From the NCBI GenBank assembly GCA_902780525.1, contig CACZFL010000010.1, forward strand, positions 1-64,000: a stretch of DNA of 64,000 bases, written 5' to 3'. Both the position numbers and the translations under genes were made by a program. The notes beneath the pieces were generated by a model that worked only from the letters and a program-made list of their open reading frames with translations, made no database searches and was not told the DNA's origin. The stretch comes from an uncultured bacterium (lineage in GTDB: Bacteria > Cyanobacteriota > Vampirovibrionia > Gastranaerophilales > Gastranaerophilaceae). Positions 52,779 through 61,603 of this stretch are shown here, piece after piece (the stretch's first letter is position 1; each line of letters starts with the position of its first letter).

Positions 52779-55262
52779 ATGAGTGACGAGATGAATGTTA
52801 AAATTTCTGAAATCAAAGCTAAATTTATCAAAAATGAAGCAAAATTAGTTGATAAATACTTTGGTAATGGGGACGGAAGCATTGACAAAACAGAAGGCGC
52901 AAAATTAGCCCAAGTTTTAAGCGGAGATTTAGAAAGCAAGAAAAATCAGAAAAAACTTGAAAAAGAATCTGATGAAGTAAAAGCAATTTTTGGTTTAAAA
53001 GTTTCAACACCGATTGAAAGAACTCAGGCAACTCCTGTTACAAAGCCAGTTGTTGATAAAGCAAACGAAGCAGTAAGCGAAGCTTCTCAAAAAACTTTCA
53101 AAACACCGCTGCAGGAATTAAAAGCAAGATTCCATGAAGTAATGGGATATGATAGTGAAACAAATACTTCAAACGGCACAACAGCAAAAGAAGCATACAA
53201 AGCTGTTAAAAAAGAATTCAAAGGCAGAGGTAAAGAATACGACGAAGCTATTAAAGATTTGAAAGATTATGCTAAACATGAATTTTCAAATATGAGACAT
53301 CAAAAAACATTAGCATCTATTCAGGCTTATGACGGAAACGGAAATCTTGTTAATGCTGATAACTTACAGTATGACTCTTCTAAAAAAGTTAATAAAAGAG
53401 AAAGAGAACTTACCAAAGCTAATAACAATGGTGTAAAAGACAGCTGGGCACTTAAAGCAATCCGTAATAACAACACCAGTGCTTTAAAAAGAGGTGTACG
53501 TTGGATTAGCGGTAACGATTCAGCAGGTAAAACAGATCAAAAAGGCGTTGCTGCAGGTAACAGAGCAGTAAATATCAGAGAAAATAAGACATTTTCAAAA
53601 GAAGCAATTACAGATGCCTTAGGCAAAAAGAATCCGCTGGTTCAACCATATACTGACAAAAACGGTGTAACGTATGATAACATACTAGCAGCAACCGGAT
53701 TAATCACAAAAGCTCCAAACGGCGAATATATTGTTAAAAACCTTTCTAAAGTTGTTGGCGAAGCAGTCGGTGCTGATAATACATTGAATGACCACAATAA
53801 CCATAACGAAAGTGAACTTCAGGCTGTTCTTACAAAGCTTTATCAATCTATGAGAGCTAACGGTTCAGGTAAATTTAAAACAAGTGAACTGTCTGATAAA
53901 GATGTCCGCAGATTAGTAAAATTCCTTGGTTACAGAGATGACAGAATGCAATTAATGGCAGTAAGAATGTGGCAGCATCTCTGGAAAGGGGTTGGCGCAG
54001 GAGCAGCGTCTGGAGCTGCAGCAGGTTTAATGCAGGGCAGCTGGGCTGTTGATATTAAACAACATCAGGAAGTAAATATCAGTTTAGATGGTTTCTCGGA
54101 AGAAAGCAAAGCTGATTTTATAAATGCTCTTAAAGCAGAAAATAATTTAAACAACCTTCCTGTTAGTACAGACTACGGTTCAGGTTTGATTGAAACTACT
54201 ATCGGCAGTCTCACAGAAACAGCTCTCGGAATATATGTAGCACAAGACCAAATGGTAAACGGTGAAATTGTATCGTTACTTAAGTCAATCGCAATGGGTG
54301 CTCTTGCAGGTGCCGGTGTTGGTGCAGCAGTCGGTATAATTGAAGGACTTTTGAGTAAAGCACAGGAAAAAGAAGTTCTGGGTATGGTGTTTGACTGTGA
54401 TTCAACTTACGAAGAAATTCTTGATACAATTGATAATGCATACAGTGATAAACACTTATCACCGGAGTTAAAAACTGCATTAAAAGAGATTGCAAAACTC
54501 GGTATCGTAACAACTGTTGACCCGAAAACAGGTGCAAGAAAAGCAGTTCTTGATAAAGATTGCAATACTCAATGGGATTACTGCACATTCATTGAAAAAT
54601 ACAATGAAATCAGAGGTAACCAGATATTAAATGCAGCTGAAGTAAGAGCAGCAGCAAGAACATCTGATAAGCACAAAATTGAAATACCTGAATGCGGACA
54701 AGGAACAGAAGAAGTAACTGAAGAATGTCCTACTTGCAACGGAATAGTCGGCGATAAAACATTCAAGATACCTCCTCACGCTTGGGAAAGAAAAGGCGGA
54801 GAATCCTGGTTGGCAATTGTCAAAGCTAAATATCCTTGCTTAGTTGAAGAACTTGCAAAAGCAGGCATAGATGCATACAGCAAAAACGGTGCTATCAAAG
54901 TTATGCAAAGAGAATTGGCAACTGATGAGAACGGAACATTCCATGCAGACAAATATAAAGGTATAACAGGTGGAGACATTCCTAAACACTTAGACTTCCC
55001 TGATGAAATTACAATTACTGTTAACGGCAAAACAATTGTCTGCAAATACGAAGACAACGAAGTTGAACGTGTATCACAAAAGAAACTCGGCGCAGGTGCA
55101 AAAAATAATAACGGCCGTTATGGATACGGAAGAAACGGAAATAACAAAACATATACAGATGACTGCCACCCGGCAATCGTCGGCGAAGGCAAAACAGATG
55201 CTGAAGCAAAAGCAGATTTTAACAAAAAAGTTCAAGATGCCGAAGCAGCAGCAACAAAATAA
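52779..55262 (+). CDS. 827-residue hypothetical protein with two glycine-zipper segments
   Basis: A lineage-type protein with no assigned family. The ATG at 52779 has AAAGGAG six bases upstream. Residues near 25-40 (YFGNGDGSIDKTEG) fit an EF-hand-like calcium loop lacking the first Asp. The next 370 residues are polar. Two Gly/Ala-rich hydrophobic segments near residues 403-420 and 505-525 look able to enter membranes. A CPTC pair is at 650-653. The region PPHAWERKGGESWLAIVKAKYPCLVEELAK near 665-695 resembles a LysM-type repeat. There is no N-terminal signal peptide. The layout is reminiscent of secreted or pore-forming surface proteins, but function is unknown. It is monocistronic with its own terminator. 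Confidence 0.75.
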   Translation: MSDEMNVKISEIKAKFIKNEAKLVDKYFGNGDGSIDKTEGAKLAQVLSGDLESKKNQKKLEKESDEVKAIFGLKVSTPIERTQATPVTKPVVDKANEAVSEASQKTFKTPLQELKARFHEVMGYDSETNTSNGTTAKEAYKAVKKEFKGRGKEYDEAIKDLKDYAKHEFSNMRHQKTLASIQAYDGNGNLVNADNLQYDSSKKVNKRERELTKANNNGVKDSWALKAIRNNNTSALKRGVRWISGNDSAGKTDQKGVAAGNRAVNIRENKTFSKEAITDALGKKNPLVQPYTDKNGVTYDNILAATGLITKAPNGEYIVKNLSKVVGEAVGADNTLNDHNNHNESELQAVLTKLYQSMRANGSGKFKTSELSDKDVRRLVKFLGYRDDRMQLMAVRMWQHLWKGVGAGAASGAAAGLMQGSWAVDIKQHQEVNISLDGFSEESKADFINALKAENNLNNLPVSTDYGSGLIETTIGSLTETALGIYVAQDQMVNGEIVSLLKSIAMGALAGAGVGAAVGIIEGLLSKAQEKEVLGMVFDCDSTYEEILDTIDNAYSDKHLSPELKTALKEIAKLGIVTTVDPKTGARKAVLDKDCNTQWDYCTFIEKYNEIRGNQILNAAEVRAAARTSDKHKIEIPECGQGTEEVTEECPTCNGIVGDKTFKIPPHAWERKGGESWLAIVKAKYPCLVEELAKAGIDAYSKNGAIKVMQRELATDENGTFHADKYKGITGGDIPKHLDFPDEITITVNGKTIVCKYEDNEVERVSQKKLGAGAKNNNGRYGYGRNGNNKTYTDDCHPAIVGEGKTDAEAKADFNKKVQDAEAAATK

Positions 55263-55286
55263 TGCAAACTATGGTTGTTTTCTTAA

Positions 55287-55316
55287 AAAGCGGCGGATTG
55301 TTTAATCCGCCGCTTT
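55287..55316 (+). terminator. intrinsic terminator of the 827-residue protein gene
   Basis: A 13-bp perfect stem (55287-55299 with 55304-55316), rich in GC, around a GTTT loop. It begins 24 bases after the stop codon. The T-tract is interrupted but follows within a few bases. Confidence 0.8.
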
Positions 55317-55331
55317 GATTTTATATATTAA

Positions 55332-55365
55332 AAAAAAACAAAAGCGGAATAAAAATTATTCCGCT
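55332..55365 (-). terminator. intrinsic terminator of the internal-lipobox coiled-coil gene
   Basis: AGCGGAATAA (55343-55352) pairs with TTATTCCGCT (55356-55365). On the minus strand the stem is followed by T-rich sequence. It stands 46 bases beyond the minus-strand gene end and is back-to-back with the plus-strand terminator. Confidence 0.75.
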
Positions 55366-55411
55366 CTTATTGTCATTATATATGCACCCGCATTTATAAA
55401 ATGTTACTCTA

Positions 55412-57232
55412 CTAACCGATAATATCGATTATACCTTCATCAACTGCCTGGTTGTGATCGCAATCACATTTGCAGTTACATTCAAATTTGAAGTTTTCCA
55501 TTAAGTCAATAATCTTATTGAGTTTTTCTGTATAATCCGGAGCTGTCGGATCCATAGCTTTGATTCTTGCAAGGATATCAGCCAACAATTTGTTACTTGT
55601 TCCCTGGAAGTCAACAAGATTTTCGTTAATAGCTTTTAACAAGTCTTTGATGTTTTCAAATTCTGCAGGATCAATACCGGCTGCCTTAATCAAATCACCG
55701 TAGTATTTTTGATTGTTTGCATCGTGAGTAGATAACATTATATCAAACTCATCAACGGTAGGTATTCTGTCTAATTTTACAGAAATTTCATCTGCCTGAT
55801 CTTGCAAACCCTTAAGGTATTCAATTATTACATCACGTTTTTTATCTGCAGTTTTGCCTTGTTCAATCAATTCATCTAATTTTTTATCAACATTCTTGAA
55901 CTCAGATTTGATACCGTTTAATGCGTCCATTTCTTCTGCGTGAGCATCTACTGCAAATTTTGCGTGTAAATTGAATGATGTTGTAAGAGCTTTTACAGCT
56001 GCAATTAATTCATCAAGTTTGTCATTGATACCTTTAAGACCTTCTAAATTAACCCCGATATTGTTAATTGCTTCAATGACGTCATTGCTTACTATGTAGT
56101 TCAATTTAGCAATTAATTTATTAGTTTCTTCGAGGTCAGCAGCCATACCATCCTGTTTGTTGATAAATTCATCCATTTTAGCGATAATTTCTTCTTTTGA
56201 CATATTCTGAGTTGCATTAATTTTCTTAAGTAATGCCTGAATTTCAGAATCATCAAATTTTACACCCTTTTGGATTTCTGCTTTGATTTCTTTTAAATCA
56301 ACTGTCATACCCTTGATATCTTTTGACATTGATAAAGCTGCATCAGCAAAGTTTTTAACATCAGTTCTTAATTTTTGAACTTCTTCTTTTGTTGCTTTTT
56401 GTTCTACTTTAATATCCTTAGCTAATGCTTTAATTTCAGCCATATCATTATCATATTTGTTGAAATGATTATTAAGTTTTTCTCTGATATCTTTAAGGAT
56501 ATCATTATTTTCTTTTAACAATGCCTGGATTTTAGCCATTGCAGTCTGGAAATCTATTTTTCCGCTTTCATAAGCTGTTAAAATTGAAGATACAACAGAT
56601 ATAGCAGCGTCTTCTGTAATACCCTGAAGTTTAATAATTGCTTCTAAAATCGCAGATCTTTGTAATTCGCCGTTATCCATTTTGCCTAAAACCAAAGTTT
56701 TGAAATCTTCAATTGATAAAGTTTGGTTTTTAACTTCGGTCTGGATCTTATATAATACATTAAGCGCGTTATTTAATGCCTGAAGCATTTCTTTTTCACG
56801 TTCTGTTTGTGCATTATTATTTGCTTTAATTTCTTCTCTCAATGCATTAATTGCATCTACAACTGCTTTTAAATCAACATTCACTTCCTGTGTTTGACTC
56901 ATCTTGATATCTTTTTCGCAAGATGAAAGTGCAATTGCTGATAATGCAATCAAACCAGCAGGAAGCATCTGTGCAAATTTTTTACCTGCATCAAATTTAC
57001 CTTGGAAAGTAATATTTGATGAATATGGAGCAGATGTGTTATTCATAACTCCTACTTCTTTTGCCAATTTAGGATCAGCCATTAAATTTTTCATACCCAT
57101 AAATGATAAAGCCTTCATACCTTCCTGAGGCTTCTCTGTTGAAGGAACTGGTGCCTGAGCTGAAGTATTTCCTGCATCTTCCTTCATAAATTTGTTGTCC
57201 AACATCAACATGTTTGTCTTCATAATGTTCAT
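55412..57232 (-). CDS. coiled-coil protein with internal lipobox and FQG motif
   Basis: A 606-residue protein of unknown function. The first 78 residues are polar and end in ITFQG (74-78), with a similar LSFMG at 42-46. Then comes a signal-peptide-like segment: GKK (83-85), hydrophobic stretch 88-104 and LSSC with Cys105 followed by Glu, a lipobox at an unusual internal position. Residues 115-580 are long helices with heptad spacing, rich in Lys, Glu, Asp and Asn. The tail has four alternating Cys (585, 587, 589, 591), a possible metal or disulfide cluster. The first ATG (57232) follows AAAGGAG by ten bases. It is monocistronic. A trimmed lipoprotein with a helical spacer is my best guess. 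Confidence 0.7.
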   Translation of the reverse strand: MNIMKTNMLMLDNKFMKEDAGNTSAQAPVPSTEKPQEGMKALSFMGMKNLMADPKLAKEVGVMNNTSAPYSSNITFQGKFDAGKKFAQMLPAGLIALSAIALSSCEKDIKMSQTQEVNVDLKAVVDAINALREEIKANNNAQTEREKEMLQALNNALNVLYKIQTEVKNQTLSIEDFKTLVLGKMDNGELQRSAILEAIIKLQGITEDAAISVVSSILTAYESGKIDFQTAMAKIQALLKENNDILKDIREKLNNHFNKYDNDMAEIKALAKDIKVEQKATKEEVQKLRTDVKNFADAALSMSKDIKGMTVDLKEIKAEIQKGVKFDDSEIQALLKKINATQNMSKEEIIAKMDEFINKQDGMAADLEETNKLIAKLNYIVSNDVIEAINNIGVNLEGLKGINDKLDELIAAVKALTTSFNLHAKFAVDAHAEEMDALNGIKSEFKNVDKKLDELIEQGKTADKKRDVIIEYLKGLQDQADEISVKLDRIPTVDEFDIMLSTHDANNQKYYGDLIKAAGIDPAEFENIKDLLKAINENLVDFQGTSNKLLADILARIKAMDPTAPDYTEKLNKIIDLMENFKFECNCKCDCDHNQAVDEGIIDIIG

Positions 57233-57265
57233 ACGTTTTATGCTCCTTTTTATACGTGATAGTTA

Positions 57266-57295
57266 TACATACTTATATGTCTATTAAAGTATGTA
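57266..57295. promoter_or_regulatory. 9-bp inverted repeat upstream of the coiled-coil gene
   Basis: TACATACTT (57266-57274) and AAGTATGTA (57287-57295) are exact inverted repeats with a 12-base spacer, starting 34 bases upstream of the minus-strand start codon at 57232. They could be an operator for a dimeric regulator or a leader hairpin. Confidence 0.35.
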
Positions 57296-57404
57296 AAAAA
57301 TCTTTTTGCTATTAATCCCATGATAAAAAACAAAATATTTACAAAAATTAACATTATTCTTAATGACGATATTTTAAATTAAATATAAATATACAAAAGA
57401 ATGC

Positions 57405-57433
57405 TTGCCATCCTTCATGCTTCAAGCTATAAT
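57405..57433 (+). promoter_or_regulatory. promoter of lysC
   Basis: A -35 TTGCCA (57405-57410) and a consensus -10 TATAAT (57428-57433) with an exact 17-base spacer. Transcription would start near 57440, giving a leader of about 19 bases. No riboswitch or attenuator is present in this short leader, so lysine control is presumably allosteric. Confidence 0.7.
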
Positions 57434-57458
57434 AACAAATGGACAAACAGGTAATAAA

Positions 57459-58724
57459 ATGAAAGATATAGTAGTACAGAAGTTCGGCGGAACATCTGTC
57501 GCAGATACAGATAAAATTAAAAATGTAGCACAGGCTATAATTAGGGAGAAGAATAAAGGACACGACATAGTAGTTGTTGTGTCTGCAATGGGGCATACAA
57601 CTGATTATCTCGTCAAAATGGCACATGAAATATCAGCCAATCCTTCTTCCAGAGAGATGGACATGCTGCTTTCGACAGGAGAAGGCGTTTCAATTGCACT
57701 TCTTGCTATGGCACTTCAGGAGCAGGGCTGTCCTGCTGTAAGTATGAATGCTATGCAGATTGGAATTATGACAGAAAAAGTCCACTCAAAAGCAAGAATT
57801 ATTGATATAAAAACAGAAAAGATAAAAAGCTATCTGGAACAGGGTAAAGTTGTTGTTGTCGCTGGTTTTCAGGGTATAACAGAAGATTTGGAAATAACGA
57901 CACTGGGCAGAGGTGGTTCTGATACATCGGCTGTTGCACTTGCCGGAGCATTAAACGCAATAAGATGCGACATTTATACAGATGTTGAAGGCGTTTACAC
58001 AACCGACCCGAGAATTGTACCAAATGCTTCAAGACTGGAACAAATATCTTACGGTGAAATGCTTGAACTGGCAAGAGTCGGAGCTAACGTTCTTCACCCG
58101 AGAGCAGTAGAAACTGCAAAACAATACGAAGTTCCCGTAAGAGTCAGAAGTACTTTTAAACTTGATAATTTAGGAACCTTAATTTTAGGAGTTGAAAAAA
58201 TGGAATTACACAAACCGGTAACAGGCGTTGCCTCTGATTTATCACAATTAAGAATCGTTGTATGCGATGTAAAGGATAATCCGGGAACTGCGGCAATCCT
58301 GTTTAACGGACTTGCTATTGCGAATATATCTGTTGATATGATTATTCAGTCTTATGCAAGAAGAGAATTGAACACAAACGACATTGCATTCACAATTGAT
58401 AAAGGTGATTTAAAACAAACATTGAGCATTTTGGAAAAAGTTAAAGCACAGCTTGAGTTTTCGAATGTCTTTGTTGATGACAAAATAGCAAAAATATCAA
58501 TTGTCGGTGCGGGCATGATTGACCGCCCCGGTATAGCCGCAAAAATGTTTAAAACATTAGCAGATAATAATATAAATATCAAAATGATTGCAACCAGTGA
58601 AATTAAAATCAGTTGTATCGTAGATGAAAATGATGCGAAAAAATCGGTTGAAAGCCTGCATGAAGCATTCCATCTTGAATCTGATGAGATTGCAGAGGTT
58701 AGAGGCACTTTACCTGACGTATAA
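57459..58724 (+). CDS. lysC: aspartate kinase
   Basis: The first enzyme of the aspartate pathway (lysine, threonine, methionine, diaminopimelate). The ATG at 57459 gives 421 residues; an upstream ATG would overlap the promoter. KFGGTSVADTDKIKN opens the kinase domain (residues 7-21). The GFQGITEDLEITTLGRGGSDTSAVALAGAL block (about 130-160) and the YTTDPRIVPNA segment are conserved. Two C-terminal ACT domains (about 255-400) bind effectors. It is a monofunctional enzyme, not fused to homoserine dehydrogenase. Only a weak CAGG Shine-Dalgarno site is visible. Confidence 0.95.
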   Translation: MKDIVVQKFGGTSVADTDKIKNVAQAIIREKNKGHDIVVVVSAMGHTTDYLVKMAHEISANPSSREMDMLLSTGEGVSIALLAMALQEQGCPAVSMNAMQIGIMTEKVHSKARIIDIKTEKIKSYLEQGKVVVVAGFQGITEDLEITTLGRGGSDTSAVALAGALNAIRCDIYTDVEGVYTTDPRIVPNASRLEQISYGEMLELARVGANVLHPRAVETAKQYEVPVRVRSTFKLDNLGTLILGVEKMELHKPVTGVASDLSQLRIVVCDVKDNPGTAAILFNGLAIANISVDMIIQSYARRELNTNDIAFTIDKGDLKQTLSILEKVKAQLEFSNVFVDDKIAKISIVGAGMIDRPGIAAKMFKTLADNNINIKMIATSEIKISCIVDENDAKKSVESLHEAFHLESDEIAEVRGTLPDV

Positions 58725-58773
58725 TGAACAATTATTATTTACACCTCGTTTTATAAACAGAAAGGGTTGTATT

Positions 58774-59244
58774 ATGAAAAAAATATTATTAACGATATTA
58801 ACCGTATTATTTGTTTCATTATCGGTACTGGCCGATGATAAGCAGGAAGCTTTAAACGCATTCAATAACTATATTCAGCTGGCAAACAGCTATAAAACTG
58901 AAGTAACAACATTTTATACTCCAAATGCAAAGATAATAAGACAGGTAATAAAACCGGACGGAACACTTGTTAATGTTTATACAGATTCTTCAACGTACGT
59001 AACACAGCTGAAAATTGGACAGGCAGGTGCAAAATTAAAAAACTACAAAAACAATTATACTAACGTTGTTGTAACACCGCTTGGACCAGGCAAGGTTAAG
59101 ATTTCAAGCGTTCGCCACCCTTCAGTTGATAATGACAGTCTGAAAGCATATATGGTATTTCAGAAGCAATCTAACGGAAGATGGATGATTGTTGAAGAGT
59201 TAATGCAGACAAGACAGCAAATTTTCTTAAAATATGCAAAATAA
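58774..59244 (+). CDS. small secreted protein, 156 residues
   Basis: The ATG at 58774 follows AAAGGG by eight bases and opens a clear Sec signal peptide (MKKILLTILTVLFVSLSVLA, cleavage before DDKQ near residue 21). The mature part has alternating beta strands (TEVTTFYTPNAKIIRQVIKPDG, then VVVTPLGPGKVKISSVRH) resembling a small NTF2-like or similar periplasmic fold; I cannot assign it. It lies 49 bases after lysC on the same strand, so it may be partly co-transcribed although functionally unrelated. A longer in-frame ORF starts inside lysC but lacks a signal. Confidence 0.75.
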   Translation: MKKILLTILTVLFVSLSVLADDKQEALNAFNNYIQLANSYKTEVTTFYTPNAKIIRQVIKPDGTLVNVYTDSSTYVTQLKIGQAGAKLKNYKNNYTNVVVTPLGPGKVKISSVRHPSVDNDSLKAYMVFQKQSNGRWMIVEELMQTRQQIFLKYAK

Positions 59245-59264
59245 TTATATATTTATCACGGCTC

Positions 59265-59293
59265 TTTACAAATATTTTTGAGCATTATAGAAT
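59265..59293 (+). promoter_or_regulatory. promoter of the omega-like gene
   Basis: A -35 TTTACA (59265-59270) and -10 TAGAAT (59288-59293) with a 17-base spacer. Transcription would start near 59300; a GAGG Shine-Dalgarno site precedes the ATG at 59329. Confidence 0.5.
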
Positions 59294-59328
59294 TAAATTA
59301 ATTGTTAATATCTTAGTCGAGGTAACAA

Positions 59329-59574
59329 ATGGATCAAATTATTAAAATAGCATGGGAACTGAACGAAAAAACAGACAATCGCTATAAATTAGTATATGAA
59401 ATAGCAGAACTGGCTAAAAAGTTAGTTGATGAGACACAAATGAAGAAAGCCCGAGAAGAGTTTGGTTACGAAGAAGCGGCAGTTAACGAAAATCCTTACA
59501 AGAAGGAAAATCCTGTAGAACACGCCATTATGGTTAAAGCTTCCGAATCAGACGATACTGAGTTAGTGGGCTAG
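59329..59574 (+). CDS. rpoZ: RNA polymerase omega subunit-like protein
   Basis: An 81-residue protein matching the size and pattern of the omega subunit, which helps beta-prime folding and assembly. The core NRYKLVYEIAELAKKLVDE (residues 17-35) corresponds to the conserved omega helix, and NPVEHAIMVKASE (62-74) to the following helix. The usual Arg-Ala-Arg after the first helix is changed to Leu-Ala-Lys-Lys, so it is divergent. GAGG lies eight bases before the ATG. It is monocistronic with a strong terminator. An unrelated helical protein is the alternative. Confidence 0.6.
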   Translation: MDQIIKIAWELNEKTDNRYKLVYEIAELAKKLVDETQMKKAREEFGYEEAAVNENPYKKENPVEHAIMVKASESDDTELVG

Positions 59575-59598
59575 GTTCAAAAAAGAGATTTTAAAAAG

Positions 59599-59630
59599 AA
59601 AACTTCCGCCATTTAGAGCGGAAGTTTTTT
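59599..59630 (+). terminator. intrinsic terminator of the omega-like gene
   Basis: AAAACTTCCGC-type stem (59599-59609 with 59618-59628), an 8-base loop and a run of six T from 59625. It begins 25 bases after the stop. Confidence 0.85.
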
Positions 59631-59701
59631 ATTGTAAAAGTTTCTTAACAATTAGTCAATTTTTGGTATTCACGTGTTTTAAAAAGAAAGAAGGTCGAAG
59701 T

Positions 59702-59749
59702 ATGAATAAACAAACTCAAAAGTTAATGAACTTGATATGGGGGCTGTAA
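59702..59749 (+). CDS. possible 15-residue leader peptide
   Basis: ATG at 59702 with AAGG about ten bases upstream reads MNKQTQKLMNLIWGL and stops at 59747-59749, two bases before the next ATG. It could be a translationally coupled leader or a chance frame. Confidence 0.25.
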   Translation: MNKQTQKLMNLIWGL

Positions 59750-59751
59750 TT

Positions 59752-61122
59752 ATGGCAAACGTTGCAGCAATATTTTCAACATTAGGGAATCCTAACTCTC
59801 TTATACCCCTTGCAGTAAAAGATATTTCTTCTACTACTGCAATTACTGCAAGTTCTTTCTTAACAGGCAAAGAAGAAGGACAAGACAGACTTATTGATGA
59901 AGTCGGTACGCAAATTATATGGCTTTTGGGTATTCCGGCATTCAAATGGTTATTTGATAAAACCATTTTTAAAGCGTATGACTTAGATTCCGGTTTTGAT
60001 GTAAGAAACCTGAAAAATAAAGATATTTTTGAAAAAATTAAAGAATATGCACCTACCGACGAAGTAAGGAATAGTCTTGAAAAAATCGGGAAAAAGCAGG
60101 GTGTGTTTAAAAATGTTGCGCTGTACAAATTTTTCTTTGCGACAGGTGCTACTATTGCAAGTTATATAGGCTTAACAAGAGCAAAACAGCATTATACAGA
60201 AAATAAAATCAAACAAAACCTGATAAAAGAGTATAATTCAAAACAAGAAAAAGAAAACAAAACTTCGACATCAAAAGGAAAAAATCTAAACTTTAAAGGT
60301 CTGGGTGAAATAGTTAAAAACTTCGCCTTTTCACCCGTTAAAAACATGTGGATATTAGATGGTGCAATTACAGGAGAAAGACTTGCTGATTCGAGAAGTC
60401 CGCAGGAATTTGCAGGATACTCAATAAAAGAAGGTTTATACCTTTTCTTTATGTATTATGCAGGAAACAAAATCCAAAAAGCACTTGAAAACAGAGCGGA
60501 TAAAAAATTCCAGAAATCTATCGGACTTGATGCAAGAGTAATCGAAGGCGGAAAGTTACAAAAAGCCTTTGAAGACGGTTCTGTTAAAAATAGTCTTGAG
60601 GCTTTTGCAAAAATAAAAGACAAGCCTGATGTAGAAATTTATGAGTTTTTACACAAAAATCCTGAAAACGAGATTGTAAAAGTTGCCAAAGATTCGAATA
60701 TTATATCTGTTTTTGAAAAAACAGACAAAATTGATACGAGAAAATTTATCGACCTTAATGATATTAAGAAAACGTATGAGAAGATAGACAAATTGTACAA
60801 ACAATTTTTAGAAGCTACCTCCGGTTATGATAAGCTCTTGGTACAAATATCGAATGCAAAAGCAAAAGGTAATTCAGAGCTTGCACAATCACTTGAAAAC
60901 TTAGCAAAAAATAAATCTCCAGAGCAATTCTTTAAAGGGGTTAAAAAACTGAAAAGACATTCGATTATTACAAATATAGGAACATGTATTTTTGCTCTTA
61001 GTATTGTAACACCGGCAGCTATGCTCGCAAAAAGACTTTTAGGTAAAGATAATGCAGAGTTTCAAACGAAGAAAGAAATCAGAGAACAGCTGATTAAAGA
61101 AGGTGTTATTGCTGAAGCTTAA
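59752..61122 (+). CDS. hypothetical membrane protein with LNFKG motif
   Basis: A 456-residue protein typical of this lineage and without an assigned family. The ATG at 59752 has GGGGGC nine bases upstream; an ATG five codons earlier is also possible. Hydrophobic segments lie near residues 52-68, 128-143 and 410-428, so it is likely membrane-associated with a large hydrophilic middle. LNFKGLGE is at about 179-186, followed by NMWILDGAITGERLADSR, which looks like a conserved core, and long Lys-rich helices. It shares the aromatic-Lys-Gly motif with other proteins here. Confidence 0.72.
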   Translation: MANVAAIFSTLGNPNSLIPLAVKDISSTTAITASSFLTGKEEGQDRLIDEVGTQIIWLLGIPAFKWLFDKTIFKAYDLDSGFDVRNLKNKDIFEKIKEYAPTDEVRNSLEKIGKKQGVFKNVALYKFFFATGATIASYIGLTRAKQHYTENKIKQNLIKEYNSKQEKENKTSTSKGKNLNFKGLGEIVKNFAFSPVKNMWILDGAITGERLADSRSPQEFAGYSIKEGLYLFFMYYAGNKIQKALENRADKKFQKSIGLDARVIEGGKLQKAFEDGSVKNSLEAFAKIKDKPDVEIYEFLHKNPENEIVKVAKDSNIISVFEKTDKIDTRKFIDLNDIKKTYEKIDKLYKQFLEATSGYDKLLVQISNAKAKGNSELAQSLENLAKNKSPEQFFKGVKKLKRHSIITNIGTCIFALSIVTPAAMLAKRLLGKDNAEFQTKKEIREQLIKEGVIAEA

Positions 61123-61154
61123 ACTAATTTCAAATAGATTTTTGTAATTAACTG

Positions 61155-61163
61155 TGTTATAAT
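61155..61163 (+). promoter_or_regulatory. extended -10 promoter element of the small secreted gene
   Basis: TGTTATAAT is a perfect extended -10 (TGnTATAAT). No good -35 is visible. It lies 20 bases before the ATG at 61183, leaving room for the AAAGGAG Shine-Dalgarno site. Confidence 0.5.
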
Positions 61164-61182
61164 GTTCCAAAAAGGAGTCAGT

Positions 61183-61497
61183 ATGAAAAAAATAGCATTA
61201 TTATTAGTTTTGACATTTTGTGTAAACTCTGTTATGGCAGACAATTTATTCCAGGACACAAATCCATTTCCGCAGACAAATCCTGAAAAATTGAATAATA
61301 TATACGAAGCGGAACAGTCAACTCTTATCCAGGAAGTAAAACAGGAAAAAAAATCCAGGATTAAAAAAGGAAAAAATATTCAGGAACAAGAGATTAAAAA
61401 TAACGAAAAACTTCTATACACATACCCGCCTAATGCCGGTACAAATGCAGGTACAAATGAGGGAGTTCAAAACGGAAGTTTTTATATGTTCAAATAA
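61183..61497 (+). CDS. small secreted protein, 104 residues
   Basis: The ATG at 61183 follows AAAGGAG by seven bases. A Sec signal peptide (MKKIALLLVLTFCVNSVMA, cleavage before DNLF near residue 20) leads to a short, polar, Asn/Gln/Lys-rich mature chain of about 85 residues, probably disordered, with the repeat NAGTNAGTNEG near the C-terminus. It contains no lipobox. Function unknown. It has its own terminator. Confidence 0.72.
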   Translation: MKKIALLLVLTFCVNSVMADNLFQDTNPFPQTNPEKLNNIYEAEQSTLIQEVKQEKKSRIKKGKNIQEQEIKNNEKLLYTYPPNAGTNAGTNEGVQNGSFYMFK

Positions 61498-61504
61498 ATT
61501 AAAT

Positions 61505-61540
61505 AAAAAACAGGAAGTGAAAATCACTTCCTGTTTTTTT
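61505..61540 (+). terminator. intrinsic terminator of the small secreted gene
   Basis: A 16-bp perfect stem (61505-61520 with 61524-61539), a 3-base AAA loop and a T-run of nine. It begins seven bases after the stop codon. Confidence 0.9.
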
Positions 61541-61603
61541 TTACGCCCTTTTTAGCAAAAATTATTTTTAGCCGGTTTATTAATAACACAGGAGAAAATA
61601 ATA

